The notes beneath the pieces are model-generated. The model did not search any database. It was given only the letters and a program-made list of their open reading frames with translations, and was not told where the DNA came from. The position numbers and the translations under genes were made by a program. From Hippophae tibetana (taxonomy: Eukaryota; Streptophyta; Magnoliopsida; Rosales; Elaeagnaceae): a DNA stretch of 64,000 bases. The DNA lies in assembly GCA_037013495.1 (NCBI GenBank), contig CM072810.1, positions 28,611,843 through 28,675,842 on the forward strand, given 5' to 3'. This document shows, piece by piece, positions 1 through 11,396 of this stretch (within the stretch, counting starts at the first letter, position 1; each line of letters opens with the position of its first letter).

Positions 1-1320
1 AGACTAGAATATCACCTTCTTTGTTACCTGAACTACAAGGTAGATCGTTAGAGATTTCAGGTAAACTAGTATTGACTACCTTACCACTTCGAAGGGTTCT
101 TACATCTTTTGCTTGTTTTGATTGACTGGGTAATTTTCCTAGTTCTTTCTTTTGCATTTGTTCAGCCAGTTGCCAAACTTTGGATTCAATCCTTTTAACC
201 GAAGCCTCCATGGTGTTCAACCTTTGATTATTCATCAATTGGTTGTCATGACTAACTTGAATAAAAGCATTCAAGCTATCCTCTAAGGTTGGCTTAAAAG
301 ATTGGTTTGGTGGGTAAGGGTGGTTTTTATTCGACATTTGTGTTGGAAATTGGGTGTAGGTTGGGTAATTGTTTTGATTCCAATGATGGTTAGGGTGATT
401 ATAGGTGTTTGGATGATACCTTTGAAAGGATTTGACTTCCTCCATGACATCGACACTAAAATCACAAGTATTTGAACAATTATGAGTACCATGCCCAATT
501 GAAAAACACACTTCACACACTTCTTGATTTGGCATTTGGTAGGTAGTGAGAAGTTGCACTTGTTTAGTCAATTCAGCAAGTTGCAAGGTTATCTCATTAT
601 CAGAGCCAACTTCATTGACTCTTGCTCTCATTCTAGCACTTCTTTGTTGGGAATTAGAACCCAACAGCTCATAAAGATTATAGGTTTTCTTTGCATTTTT
701 TTCTACCACAGCACCTCCAGCAGCATTATCAACCATGTATTGACTCTACAGTGTCAATCCATCATAAAAGAATTGGTTTTGTAGTTGCAATGGAAAGCTA
801 TGATTATGACATTGAATGAAAAGGAGTTTGAATCGTTCCCAAGCTTCATGAAAGGGCTCTTCATACATTTGAGAAAATGTTGCTATCTTCGTCCTTAGAT
901 CAACAGTCTTTTGATGGGAATAGAACCTACCCATAAATATTTCATATACTACCTCCCAAGTTTTTAGAGAACCCGACTATAGAGTAATGAACCATGACCA
1001 AGATTTATCCTTGAGAGTGTAAGGAAAACACCTCATCCTAAGTTGATCTTCATTGATTGCATGTAGTGGAAAGGTTTGGACAATAGCATAGAATTCTCGA
1101 ATGAAATGCAAAGGGTCTTCATTAGGGACACCATAAAAGGAAGGCAACAAAGAACAATGAATCTTTTTCAATTCATAATTCCTTGTAGCCTCTTATAATT
1201 GTATGCCGGAAGTTACATTGCCAATGATTGGCATTGTATAGTCTTTCATCATTTTCCGCCTATCTTCAGCATCTCCCTTGGTTATTTGTAGTTGAAATTG
1301 AACCTCATCCTATTGTGTAT
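1..1320 (-). mobile_element. Ty3/gypsy gag fossil, copy A (runs off the left edge)
   Basis: Read on the minus strand, this stretch shows the N-terminal and middle parts of a plant gypsy gag (Athila-like). Visible pieces include SFYGVPNEDPLHFIREFY near 1,100, RCFPYTLKDKSWSW near 1,010 and EPFHEAWERFKLLF near 850, followed by a Q/N/P-rich tail toward position 1. The next gag downstream (1,760-3,057) has the same order of motifs, so these are two diverged copies of one family. The copy is broken, with several breaks, and its remaining part lies outside the window. The family match rests on recognised motifs; assignment to the Athila lineage is an inference from the gag tail. Confidence 0.75.
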
Positions 1321-1759
1321 CAACATTTAACTCTTAAAAAAAATAGTAGATATCTCTAAGAAAGATTTCTCACTTGACAAAATGTATAGGCTTAAAGCAA
1401 AAAGGTGTAGGGAACCTAAGTTTTTTTATATATATTTTTTATTATTATATATATATATATTTAGAATAAAAAAAATTAAGTAAATTTTTTTTCTTTCTAA
1501 ATTTAAATAATGGACACAATTTTTGAAACAAACGAATTTATTTCATTTGAATTTTATTACACACAAAATAAAACTAAAACAAATGAAAATACAATAATGG
1601 GTGACCTCCCATGTAGGACTAAAATTTATCATCTTCTAGTAAGATGTTGCTTGGAGATTGCAGAATGGCAAACTCAATGTCTCCTCTTCATTAAATTTAT
1701 TTTACCCCATTTGACCATCAAATTAGTTTTTGCTTTGTTTTTGCAAATGTTCAACTAAC
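1321..1759. repeat. AT-rich spacer between two gag copies
   Basis: This non-coding stretch separates the two gag fossils. It contains a poly-T/(TA)n tract at about 1,420-1,462. I see no gene in it. It may be leader sequence of the left-hand element, since it lies just upstream of copy A on the minus strand. Confidence 0.4.
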
Positions 1760-3057
1760 TGTTCTACTTGAACTTCCACCTTTTTGATAGAAGCTTCAAC
1801 AGAGTCCAACCATTGATTGGTTATCTCTACAAACTTGAATAAAAGAATTCAAGTTGTCCTCAAGGGTTGAGTTATTGGGGATGCTTCTTGGAATAGGCGG
1901 GTGGAATTGCTGGCTTGGCTGATTTGAACTTTGAGTGAAAGAAGGGTTGTTTTGCCTCCAGGAGAAGTTCAGATGATTTCTCCACCCAGGATTATAGGTA
2001 TTTGAATTGGGGTCGAACCTTGGTCTCTGTTGATATGCTCCCAATACAATAACATGTTCAGGTCCAACTGTTGTTTCTCCTTGATATGGACAGGCTTCAG
2101 TACCATGTCCCATATTACTATACAAACCATACTATTCATTATTGGTGTTGGTTTGCGTAGTGAGAAGGGCAACTTGTTTGGTCAATTGAACAAGTTGTTG
2201 TTTAACTTCATTGTTGGAATCGATTTCATGAACTTCAACTTTTCTCACTCGTGAGCTTTTCTGTTGGGAATTAGCATCCAACATCTCAAAGAGGTTATAC
2301 GTCTTTGAGGCAGTCTTTTCTCCCATTGCTCCTCCTGCAACGTTGTTGACAATGAACTGACATTGTTGTGTAAGTGCATCGTAAAAGAATTGGTTCTGCA
2401 ACTGTAGGGGAAAGCTGTGATGGGGACAATGAGTGAGAAACATTTTGAACCTAGCCTACGCTTCATGGAATGGTTCTCCTTCCATTTGAGAGAAAGTAGC
2501 AATCTTTTCTCTCAACTCTGATGTTTTTTGTTGGGAATAGAATTTTCCTATGAATTTATTATAAATGTTCTCCCATGTCATCAGAGAACCTGGGGGAAGT
2601 GACATCAACCAAGCTTTGGCCTTATCCTTTAAGGTGTAGGGGAAACATCTCATTCTAAGTTAATCCTCGTTTAGAATACCGAGGGGGAAGGTTTGGACTG
2701 TAGCATAGAAGTCTCTAATGAAGGAAAGAGAATCTTCATTAGGTAGACCATAAAAGGAAGGAAGCATAGAAAAATGAATATTTTTTAGTTCATAATTCCG
2801 AGCAGCCTCACCCAGTTGGATAGCGGCAGTTGCCGTGCCAATCACTAGTCTTGCAAACTCCTTCATGGTGGTTTCCTTAACTTGTTGGTTTTCTTCCATT
2901 TCTTTCGGTTCCAGTAAAGGATTAAGGCTTGGTTCTATGTTTGGCTCAAAAACAGGTTGATGGTTGGAATCCAGTCTTGTTGACACTTGTTTAAATTTAT
3001 GAATATTATTTACATATGGTGTAAGGGGGTTTCCTAAGGATCTCCTACCACGCATAG
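1760..3057 (-). mobile_element. Ty3/gypsy gag fossil, copy B
   Basis: The minus strand encodes a recognisable plant gypsy gag. A basic N-terminus starts near 3,055 (MRGRRSLGNPL). Then come the conserved core HFSMLPSFYGLPNEDSLSF (about 2,770), RCFPYTLKDKAKAWL (about 2,640), YNKFIGKFYSQQKT (about 2,550) and LQNQFFYDALTQQ (about 2,390). A zinc-knuckle-like piece with GHGTEACPYQ lies near 2,110, and a P/N-rich tail follows. The copy is broken, with a handful of breaks. It is better preserved than copy A and lies head-to-tail with it. No protease or polymerase follows on this strand, because copy A comes next. Confidence 0.8.
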
Positions 3058-3715
3058 ACTATTAGAAACGTAAATTTAAAACTCTTGTAAAAAAAATAAT
3101 AGAATAACCAGACAAAAATTTATAGAAAATTTACATGGTATTTAATACAAAACTAGTTAAACCCTAAGTTATTTTATTTTATTATTATTGTTTTTTAAAA
3201 GAAAATAATAAACAAAAGTTTTTTTAATTTTTTTTAAGATAAAATAACATAATTAGTATTAACTAAGAGTGCTCCCAGGAAATAATGGTGGTGTAAAGGC
3301 TCCTTAAAAACCATCCTCCTAGACAGAACAATGTTCCCAGGAAAGACTAGTGGCACAAAGGCTTCTAAGAACTAGTCTCCTAGACAGAACTCCCTTAGAT
3401 CTTTACTTTTCATGTTATTAAAATTAAGTTAATTAAGTTAAGTTGAGTAAAAATCTAAGTTAATTAAGTTAAGTGAAGTAAAAATCTAAGTTAATTAAGT
3501 CAAGTGAAGTAAAAATCTAAGTTAATTAAGTTAATGAAAATCTAAGTTAATTAAGTTAATTTAAGTAAAAATCTAAGTTAATTAAGTTAAGTGAAGTAAA
3601 AATCTATGACAAATATATATAAATATATGATAAAATCATATAAATATATATATTTTTAATCAATTAATGTGCATAAAATCATCATAATTTTAGTGTTGTT
3701 TGAGCACTCATCATT
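3058..3715 (-). mobile_element. Untranslated leader-like region of the gag copy B element
   Basis: This AT-rich, non-coding region sits directly upstream of gag copy B on the minus strand, where a long leader is usual for this class of plant gypsy element. It holds two imperfect copies of a 60-bp unit (about 3,270-3,329 and 3,332-3,390), each ending in ctcctagacagaac, and then a minisatellite. Leader status is inferred from position. The region ends abruptly where integrase sequence in the opposite orientation begins. Confidence 0.45.
3415..3606. repeat. Minisatellite, about 30-bp unit, roughly six copies
   Basis: The core aatctaagttaattaagtt recurs about six times, joined by aagtgaagtaaa-like linkers of slightly varying length. 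Copies are very similar to one another, which suggests recent or ongoing slippage. Confidence 0.9.
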
Positions 3716-4487
3716 AACCCCAAACATATGGGCAAATTGAGGTAGTTAATAGGACTATGTCCACGTTTCTTATCGCGATAATAAAAAGGAATTTGAAAAA
3801 TTGAGAGGATTGTTTACCTTTTATTGGATTTGCTTATAACCGGAGTGTGCATTCAACTATTGATCATTCTCCATTCGAAATTGTTTATGGTTTCTATCCA
3901 CTAACTCCTTTGGACTTATTACCTATACCTATTTCAAAGAAAACTAACTTAAATGGTGCCAAGAAGGCCGAAACGATGAAGAAGCTCCATGAATTCATGA
4001 GAAAATTGAGAAGAGAAATAAGGATTATGCTTGTAGGGCCAACAAAGGGCGGTGAAGAGTCATTTTTGAGCATGGTGATTGGGTTTGGATGCATATGAGA
4101 AAGGAATGGTTTACTAAAAAAAGATGGTCCAAGTTGCAACCTTGAGAAGATGGACCCTTTCAAGTGATCGAGCGAATTAATGACAATGACTACAAAATCG
4201 ATCTTCCCAGTGAGTATAATGTTAGTACCTCTTTTAATGTTTTTGATCTTTCTCCTTTTAATTATGCAGGTGACGATTTGAGGACAAATCCTCTTGAAGA
4301 GAATGATAAGAATCATCAAGCCTTACAAATTCCAAGTGGACCAATCACAAGGTTTAGAAAGGCACAACTCAAAGAGGCTTTAAATGAGCTCATTCAAGAG
4401 GTCATGCATAACCAAGGGGACCCAAATTGGGAGTGCAAGGATTGGGACAAACCTAGGATGAAAATTAGGGAAAAATTGGAAAAATAA
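3716..4487 (+). mobile_element. Ty3/gypsy integrase C-terminal fossil
   Basis: The plus strand encodes the end of a gypsy integrase. A degraded core piece (GQIEVVNRTMSTFL) is followed by the typical HSTIDHSPFEIVYGFYPLTP segment (about 3,847-3,906). The C-terminal domain then reads VIERINDNDYKIDLPSEYN and STSFNVFDLSPF (about 4,160-4,260), and an R/K/E-rich tail with GPITRFRKAQLKEAL ends at a stop at 4,485-4,487. It is a partial, broken copy. It lies in the opposite orientation to the gag copies on its left, so it belongs to a different element. Confidence 0.8.
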
Positions 4488-5110
4488 AACTAGGCACATT
4501 GCTGTGCCATTTTGACTAATTTTGGGCAACTTTCTTTTTCAGCCCTTGGATGACAACAAAGGTTAAGATGTAATATTTTATTGGATTCCTTTGTTCTCAA
4601 CTGCTCCAATTTTGCTCCACATTTTGCTCCATTTTTGCTGTTCCATTTGAATTGACTTTGGGTAGCTTTCTTTTTAGCCCTTGGATGAAATCAAGGGTTA
4701 AGATGTAATATTTTCATAGGATTCCTTTGTTGCCAGCTGCCCCATTTTCCTCCATGTGTTTTTCTACCTTTTATGCTTTTTGGCTGTTTTTATTTTCAAC
4801 CTTCGGATGAGATCAAGGGTTATGATGTAGTAGAGCTTAGGGTTTATTTGTATACTATAAATACTTAAGAGTAGCTCAGTTGCTGGGAATTCATATTTTG
4901 AATGAAATTTGAATTTTCATATCATTTGAGAGCTCATTCATGCTCTTTGTTCCTCTTTAAGTAACTTATCAACGGATTGACAACCTTTGTGGTGTTGTTT
5001 AGCATCCAAGAATTTGTGTCCATACTTGTTAGGATGTTATTTATGCTAGGCTTATCAAGAAAATATCACCTCGTTGTGACGTCTTTCTCGTCAGATAAAA
5101 TGGTGAGTAA
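4488..5110 (+). mobile_element. LTR-like region following the gypsy integrase
   Basis: The region begins right after the integrase stop and contains three related segments around 4,540, 4,675 and 4,798, each with a cccttggatga-like core and gttaagatgtaatatt. A TATA box (ctataaata, about 4,855-4,863) is followed by pyrimidine-rich sequence. Position and content fit a 3' LTR, but no partner LTR is in the window, so the exact ends are not fixed. Confidence 0.45.
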
Positions 5111-5940
5111 TATCCATTGATTTGGGGAGAAACCCTTTGCTATATAATCTCAAAATTAGCTAGGTCCTAACCCTTTGGTTCATATCATTGTTGATATTTC
5201 AAGATAGTATAATCAAACACATAATCAAATTGAAAACCTAGAGAAAATATATTAATACAAGCAAAGATGGATTGAGAGTTTTTATGAATACTGCTTTTGC
5301 ATAGGTAGCGCTACATTAAAGCACTAAAAACATTATGCACAAATGTCCAAACCTTTAGGAATGAAAATGTCTCAAAAAAGTATCTTTAAATAAGCATAGT
5401 CTGTTTTATCATCAAACCTTCAAGACCTATAATAATGAAAAAAAGAAGAAAATTTTGTAGGATAACCAAGACATAGAGCCTAAAAAATTAAGGTAGAGGC
5501 TTGAGTTTTAAAGAAAAGTCTAAAATACTATTACTATGCATTACATCATAAGAGAATAATATTATTTAACCTCAATAGAAGTTAATACTTTCTTTTCACC
5601 AATCTTCTCGTACTTTTGCTTCTTAGTTCCTTCTTTGATTCCCTACCAAGGTAGGCTATACAAATATAATGTCATAACTTTAGAAACTATTGAGCGACAA
5701 AAGTATTAAACAAAACTATATGATATGAACTTACTTTCCCCTTAAAAAAGACATCAAAACATATCTAAGTGATTCTCAGTCATCCTTGCGGTTTTTTAGC
5801 ATTATGATAACTGTATTTTATATAGTTATTTTCATTTATTTTATTAATTATAATTGCTATGTTCTTGATATTTTTAATTAATTTTAATGGAATAAATTAA
5901 TATTTACTGTTTATTTTTTAAGGAATATATTTTTAAGAAA
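5111..5940. other. Intergenic, no gene seen
   Basis: This AT-rich sequence has no long open frame and no recognisable domain on either strand. I see nothing to annotate beyond ordinary AT tracts. Confidence 0.6.
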
Positions 5941-5944
5941 ATTA

Positions 5945-6140
5945 AAGAATTTGAATCGAAAACGCACTTAATTGCAAATATATGTCTAAAAATATAATTT
6001 AAATTAAAAAGAGTGCTTAATTACAATTAACAAAAGTTTAAAATATAATTTGAATTAAATAGGGCTTAATTGCAATTAAAGAAAGTTTAAAAGTTAATTT
6101 GAATTAAATTGGAGGGCTAAACTGTAATTAAGAAAAGTTT
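5945..6140. repeat. Tandem AT-rich repeat, about 55-60-bp unit, three to four copies
   Basis: Degenerate units share a gaattaaat / gcttaattgcaattaa / aaaagttta pattern and end where a GC-richer block begins at about 6,150. There is no coding potential. Confidence 0.6.
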
Positions 6141-6159
6141 ATTTTTTTGCGTAGGAAAG

Positions 6160-6960
6160 AAGTCCACGTGCAGGTATTGTCCGCATGCCACGTGCACCGT
6201 CAGATCGGACTATCAACGGTGATGATCAGCGCGTGTAATACAAACACGACAAAAAATGATTGGGTGCAATTTTTCTGGTTGTACACTGCTCTGTGCGCTA
6301 TGTGGGGCTTACCTACCGTGCAGGCCAGCGTGTAGGGTGGGACCCCTGTGTCTGCCCAAAGAAATTGTCCCATGCTACGCGGTCCAGATGGATATCGTGC
6401 GCCCGGATATGAAAACTAATCAGGAATTGCCACGTATCTCTAATATTATTTCAGCAAATCAAGGTCGGACACATGGCATGTGTTAGTTAAAATAGAAACA
6501 CTGAAACAACTCATGTTTCCAGTAGCTTCTGCGCACCACATATGTATCCGAAGGTACTTCTTCCCTATGACACGTTCCTCACAACGTATGAATGGCTGCC
6601 ACGTGTCTTGATTATTCTTTTAGCGAATTAGACGCTGACACGTGGCATGCATAAATTGAAATGAAAAATCCAGAAACGGCACGCTATATACTGTTATTTA
6701 TACGATGTTTCTTATTTTTTTACACGCGTTTGCTGAAGAATATTTTTTGTCCCCCACGCGGATTAAATTATTATTTTCGATATACCATTTTGTCCCTCGC
6801 GTGTATAAAAATATATTTGTTTTTAGAGATTTGATGTTATAAATATGGGATTGTTGTGATAAAAAGGAGATTGGTTTTTGGGTTCATTTTGAAGAGTTGG
6901 ACTTAGACTGTGGAACACGTAGAAGCCATTTTTGGCTTCTGTTGTGTTCCACGTGTGCCA
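6160..6960. promoter_or_regulatory. G-box-rich, GC-elevated block
   Basis: Five perfect CACGTG boxes lie at about 6,165, 6,189, 6,600, 6,639 and 6,950, and further ACGT cores lie between them. The block is clearly less AT-rich than its surroundings. A TATA-like run (ctatatactgttattta) is near 6,685. CACGTG is the known binding core of plant bZIP and bHLH factors. No gene follows on the plus strand, so this could be a promoter whose gene is lost, the end of an unrecognised element, or chance. Confidence 0.35.
6911..6952. repeat. Short inverted repeat (hairpin)
   Basis: The arm ggaacacgtagaagcca (about 6,912-6,928) is matched by its near-complement tggcttctgttgtgttcc (about 6,933-6,950), with two mispaired positions and a very short loop. 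The right arm runs into the last CACGTG box. Confidence 0.7.
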
Positions 6961-6979
6961 AATATTTAGAGAGCGTAGA

Positions 6980-7690
6980 TGAAATTTTAATTTTCTTTGT
7001 GTTCTGTAACTAATATTCCTTAAATTCTATAATTTTAATTTTTATTATGAACTAATTTAATTTTTCTAGGGTTGCATTTTATTGAAATTTATAAAGCTTG
7101 GATTTAATTATTTTTGAAATATTTATAAGATTTTTAAGTTGTTTATTCTATTTGTGCTTAATGCTTTTGATTATTGGAAATTTTATCAATTGATCTGTGA
7201 TACTTAAATAAACTTGGAAGAGACATTTTTGTGTATATTGCTCATGGATAGAATAACATGTATATATGAAGCATAGGAATATACCTTTATCGTATGTGTG
7301 GCCATTGAGAACTTAGAGCGTAATGAATTTTGGTGAATTTAATTCTCATAGGAATATAGTGAATTAATTTAGTAAGGTGTGTCTATACGGAACTCGGAAG
7401 AGATGTATAGATAAAATTAGAAGTTCTTGGTTGAAAAATTAAATTTACTAAAAAAATATAAATCAAGAGAAAATAATATGATTCGAGTGGTTTAATTTGG
7501 TGAAAAAATGCAATCCTAGAATTCTTTTATTTTGTTATAAAACTTTTTAGTTAACTTGTTCCAATTAACGATTGTTTTAGATAAAATCAGAGTGAAATAA
7601 TTTTAGTACTTAACAAAATATAGTAACAAATCTCCGTGGGAACGATATTTTACTTATCAAATTTTATTACTTGTGACCGTGTATATTTAC
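6980..7690 (+). mobile_element. Possible LTR/leader remnant
   Basis: This AT-rich stretch ends in ctccgtgggaacgatattt, then tacttatcaaattttattacttgtgaccgtgtatatttacac. That type of wording is familiar from the LTR-to-leader region of some plant gypsy elements. No coding part or second LTR is nearby, so the call is tentative. Confidence 0.3.
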
Positions 7691-9780
7691 ACGATTTTAT
7701 GTTCTCTAAAAGAGACAACACATTGTAAGTGAAATGAGATGAGTATCGAGATTAGGTTACAACATATATTATTAATCAATTGAAGTATAAGTCTACCAAG
7801 ATGCTTGCAAGTGTGCTTTAGGGACAAAAAGCCAACAAACTTACCAATTCCAAGGTGAGTATTCATATTTGCATATCGAGCTATTCCAATCAAATTCTTA
7901 TTTTCTCTACATTAAAATTTGCCAATCAAATTAACTAGGAAAAATAAAAGGCTATTGCGACATTTATGAATTTATATGTGTGAGTTTCAATTTGTTTAAT
8001 AATATATTAAAAGATGCTCACTTATCTGTCTATTTCTACAAGTACATATTTGAGACCAAATCAAAACAAATGCACAAAACTTTATTATGGTTATTATTTT
8101 CGGGCAAGTAACAACCACCAACATATATTGATATCAATTTCAGTAAAACCAAGTCATTTATTTCATGGCAATGCAAACTGGGTATTAAAAATATATAACT
8201 CTCACTATTAGGCTTGAGAGCGCTTTATTTTTGTAAAAGTTCACAAACATAAATATAAAAGTGTAGTTTAGGAAAAAATCATTGATAATGCATTATACAT
8301 TAATATGTAGTGAGTTATGGCCTACACAATTAGGAGTAATTGAATAAAAATGCACTACAATATCAAGAAATACTACAATTTCATAGAAGTGGCTTGCATT
8401 GAAGAATGAACCTATAAACTCCATTCATCATATTGTAAAATATGTAATTACCAGCCATTAAAAAGTTCAAAACAAACCAACTTGTAAGGAATATGTTAAT
8501 GAGTTGAAATGTCTCTATACTTCTTGGAAAAACCAAAGTCAATGACGTAAACTTGTATTAGAAAAGCAATCAGAGAATGCATATGCATAGAGGATGAGAA
8601 TGAAGTAAACTTAAAAGTTTTATTAGTTCCAAAGCCTAATTTGCATGCCTCCTTAAACCCATAAGAAAATTGTTTCGCTTGATGTCTAGATGTAGAAATG
8701 ATTTGGAATGAACAAACTCCACTTGACTAACCTGCCATGAACATCAAATTACTAGGTAAAATTGAAACCATAGGATAAACATGAAGAAAATTAGAGAAAT
8801 GTTATGGAGTTCAATGAACCATACATTTATAACTTGCTCTCATTCTATACCATAGAATGGAAACATTGACCAAAAGTACCTCCAACCTTTTCTTCCAATA
8901 AGAGCCCTCTCATTTACCATCTCTATTCCCATAAAGAAAAGTTTCAAAAAATAAAATTTGGAATTGCAGTTTGAAATAGAGAAGAGATAGGCTAAGAAGG
9001 AAGCTATTTAACTACCTTGAATTCCTTGTTTTCTTGGATGCACAGGAAAACTAGAAGCAAAACAATACAATTAGTACTCAACCAAGAATGACCTTCATTG
9101 AGTAAGATAAAATAAAATACATCTTAAAGAAAAAGTAATATACGAAATCATCATACCATTAAGGACTAATATCTCAATATAAGAAAGAATTCCTAAAATA
9201 AAAGAGTCAAATGGAAAGAATCCAACAATAGCCATAAAAACTACCTGTCCATAGCAGAGAATCAAATGAAATCACGTAACAATGGTCATTTTTACATGAA
9301 CAGAACATGTGATAACAATGTAAAATTGTATATAGAACAGATAAATAATTGCATATCTCAAGACTCAAGGTAATGTTAAGTTCTCAGAATTAATGATTTT
9401 AAGGTGTAGGTGGATATGCATTGTCAGGAAAGATTATAGTATAGATCTACCTTCCACTATGTTAGATGAACCTAGAATTTTCTACTCCAAAATAATCAAA
9501 CAAATTCACAAACATAGAAAATGCATGAGATTGTAGAAACACCAAATACACACAAGAAAATACAATTAGGGATTCGCAAAACAAAAAAAACAGAAGTTAG
9601 GGATTAGGAAGAGATCATAAAGTACCTAAATGGTAGCTATAAGAATTATGTAAGTCACGTAAAGATCGATGATCTGTCAAATATGAAAAAACTAGGTCAA
9701 ATCAAAATCAAATTTTCGAATACAAGAGGGAGAGACATAAATATAGAGTAAACGACCTTGAGACTAGTTGGAATTGGTTG
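7691..9780. other. Intergenic, no gene seen
   Basis: Only short chance frames are present on both strands, with no recognisable domains, no splice-consistent coding blocks and no RNA gene that I can see. The sequence cactacaatatcaagaaa at 8,352 resembles a CACTA-transposon tip and is discussed with the inverted repeats at 10.4 kb. Confidence 0.5.
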
Positions 9781-9879
9781 AATTCATAGAATGTACAAGG
9801 GCTTGGGCATCCTTGCTAGTCGGAGGGGTATGGTGGAGCTAGGTATGGCCAAAGGTGGGTACAACTGGATGTGGGTCAC

Positions 9880-10190
9880 AATGAAAGAAGATAAGTCGAG
9901 AGCAAGAAGGAAAAGAAAGGGTCGGATGCGTAGGAGAGGAAAAGGTTGCAATGAAAGAAGAGTTAGAGGCACACAAGGGGAAAAAGAAAGGAAAAGCTAG
10001 CATGATAGGAAAAAGAAAATTAAAAGAAAGGAAAAACAAGCGTGATAGGAAAAATAAAATTAAAAGAAAGAAAAGCAAGCGTGAAGGGAAAACAAAAAGA
10101 AAAGAAAGGAAAAGCAAGCACGAGCGAGAAGGAAAAATAAGAGAGGAAAAAATAAAAAAAATTAGGAGAGAAAAAAGAAAAACAAATGAT
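9880..10190. repeat. Purine-rich tract with about 42-bp tandem units
   Basis: The plus strand is nearly all A and G for about 300 bases. From about 9,985 it contains three to four copies of a unit with gaaaggaaaa, caagcgtgatagg and aaataaaattaaaa. A Lys/Arg-rich frame across it is best explained by base composition, not selection. Confidence 0.75.
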
Positions 10191-10339
10191 AAATAAATTT
10201 AGTGTGGTGTAAAAATATATAAAATTAAATTAATAGAAAAATGGAAAAATTTCAAAGTAAGTTTTAGTATTTTTTTAAATGAATAACACACTATATTTTT
10301 TTATTTCAGTTTTAAAAAGAGCGAGACTCTATTATTTTA

Positions 10340-10560
10340 ATTAGATTACGGTCATTTAATAATCGTGACTATAAATTTATTTATTTTATGTATTTTTTGT
10401 AATTTAACTTATGGTCACGGTTACTGATAAAAACCAAGGCTATATGTATATTCTATGGTCTTAATCTTTTATTAGACCGTGACCAAAACCCTATAGCCTT
10501 GGTTTTTAAAAAGATGTGGCTAAATTTTTGAGACCCAATATCACTATTTTAGTAGTAAGT
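10340..10560. repeat. Clustered inverted repeats, possibly CACTA subterminal sequence
   Basis: The segment holds nested inverted repeats: aaaaaccaaggctata (about 10,430-10,445) against tatagccttggttttt (about 10,493-10,508), and ggtcacgg against ccgtgacc. Arrays of short GGTCACGGTT-like motifs in both orientations are typical of the ends of plant CACTA (En/Spm) elements. No transposase is visible. If cactacaa at 8,352 is the other tip, the whole would be a non-autonomous element of about 2.2 kb, but no target duplication confirms this. Confidence 0.35.
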
Positions 10561-10718
10561 GGTGACTGGTAGTTGGACTCGAGTGCAAATAGTAACGGAA
10601 TTGAAGTGTACAAGGTTACGATTGCGATACTGTTTTATTTATTTATTTTTGAGTAATTGAGCCAAATGGGGAATGAGGAGTTTGAGTAGATGGAATTTCA
10701 AATTTTCAATATACCTTA

Positions 10719-11163
10719 ATGATGTGGACCTTCTAGGCGAACAACCCTAGGAACCTATGAACTCAAAGGAATATGAACAATCAATTTGCTAGGAACATGT
10801 TAAAGATGATCATATTAAAACCTTAACCTTTAGATGCTACAATGGTTGATCACTCCCTTTGATAAATTGAATCCAAGCATTAAATCAAGAATACAAGAAG
10901 GCAAAGCAAAAAGCTTTCCGAAATAAACTTGATAAATGATCAAAAGGTTTTTCCAAAAATTACATGGTTGCTGCTTTTTATAAGCAACAAACCCTAAAAG
11001 AAAAATCCTAAACAAAATGGCCCTATTTAGTTATGGATTTGGCCTAATCAATCTTTTAAAAAATAAAAGACTAAAAAGACTTATAATAAATAAAACATAA
11101 ACGACCCACAATTAACTAAAACAAAAATTGTTTTCTAAATTAATCATTGCGTTCAACTTGATC
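10719..11163 (-). repeat. LTR-like copy 1 of the non-coding element
   Basis: About 445 bp, matching the copy at 12,763-13,220 along nearly its full length. It abuts copy 2 with only a few bases between them. Confidence 0.65.
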
Positions 11164-11169
11164 ATACCA

Positions 11170-11396
11170 AATGATGTGGACCCTCTAGGAGAACAACCCT
11201 AGGAGAGCAATCGATTTGCTAGGAATGTGTTGAAGATGATTGGATTACAACCTTGAGAAAAAAAGTCCTTAAACTTTGAGATGCCACAAAGGTTGATCAC
11301 TCACTTTGATAAGTCAAATTCAAGCATTCCATCAAGAACACAAGAAGAAAAAAAAAGCTTTCTGAAATAAACTTGATAAATGATCAAAAAGGTTCC
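11170..11396 (-). repeat. LTR-like copy 2 (partial)
   Basis: About 227 bp matching the first half of copies 1 and 3, ending at gatcaaaaaggttcc. The flank accaaatgatg at its left end is compatible with a degraded primer-binding site. Confidence 0.6.

Noticed and set aside
3415-3606. CRISPR-like array
   Set aside because: The repeats are contiguous AT-rich minisatellite units without distinct spacers, in a plant nuclear genome.
6147-6486. Overlapping Cys-rich plus-strand frames
   Set aside because: Short, with no domain and no splice-consistent extension. They are open because this block is locally GC-rich with few stops.
9951-10196. Open frame rich in Lys, Arg and Glu
   Set aside because: It lies in a purine-rich tandem repeat, where AAG/AAA/GAA/AGG codons arise from base composition. 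There is no conserved domain and frames on the opposite strand are open as well.
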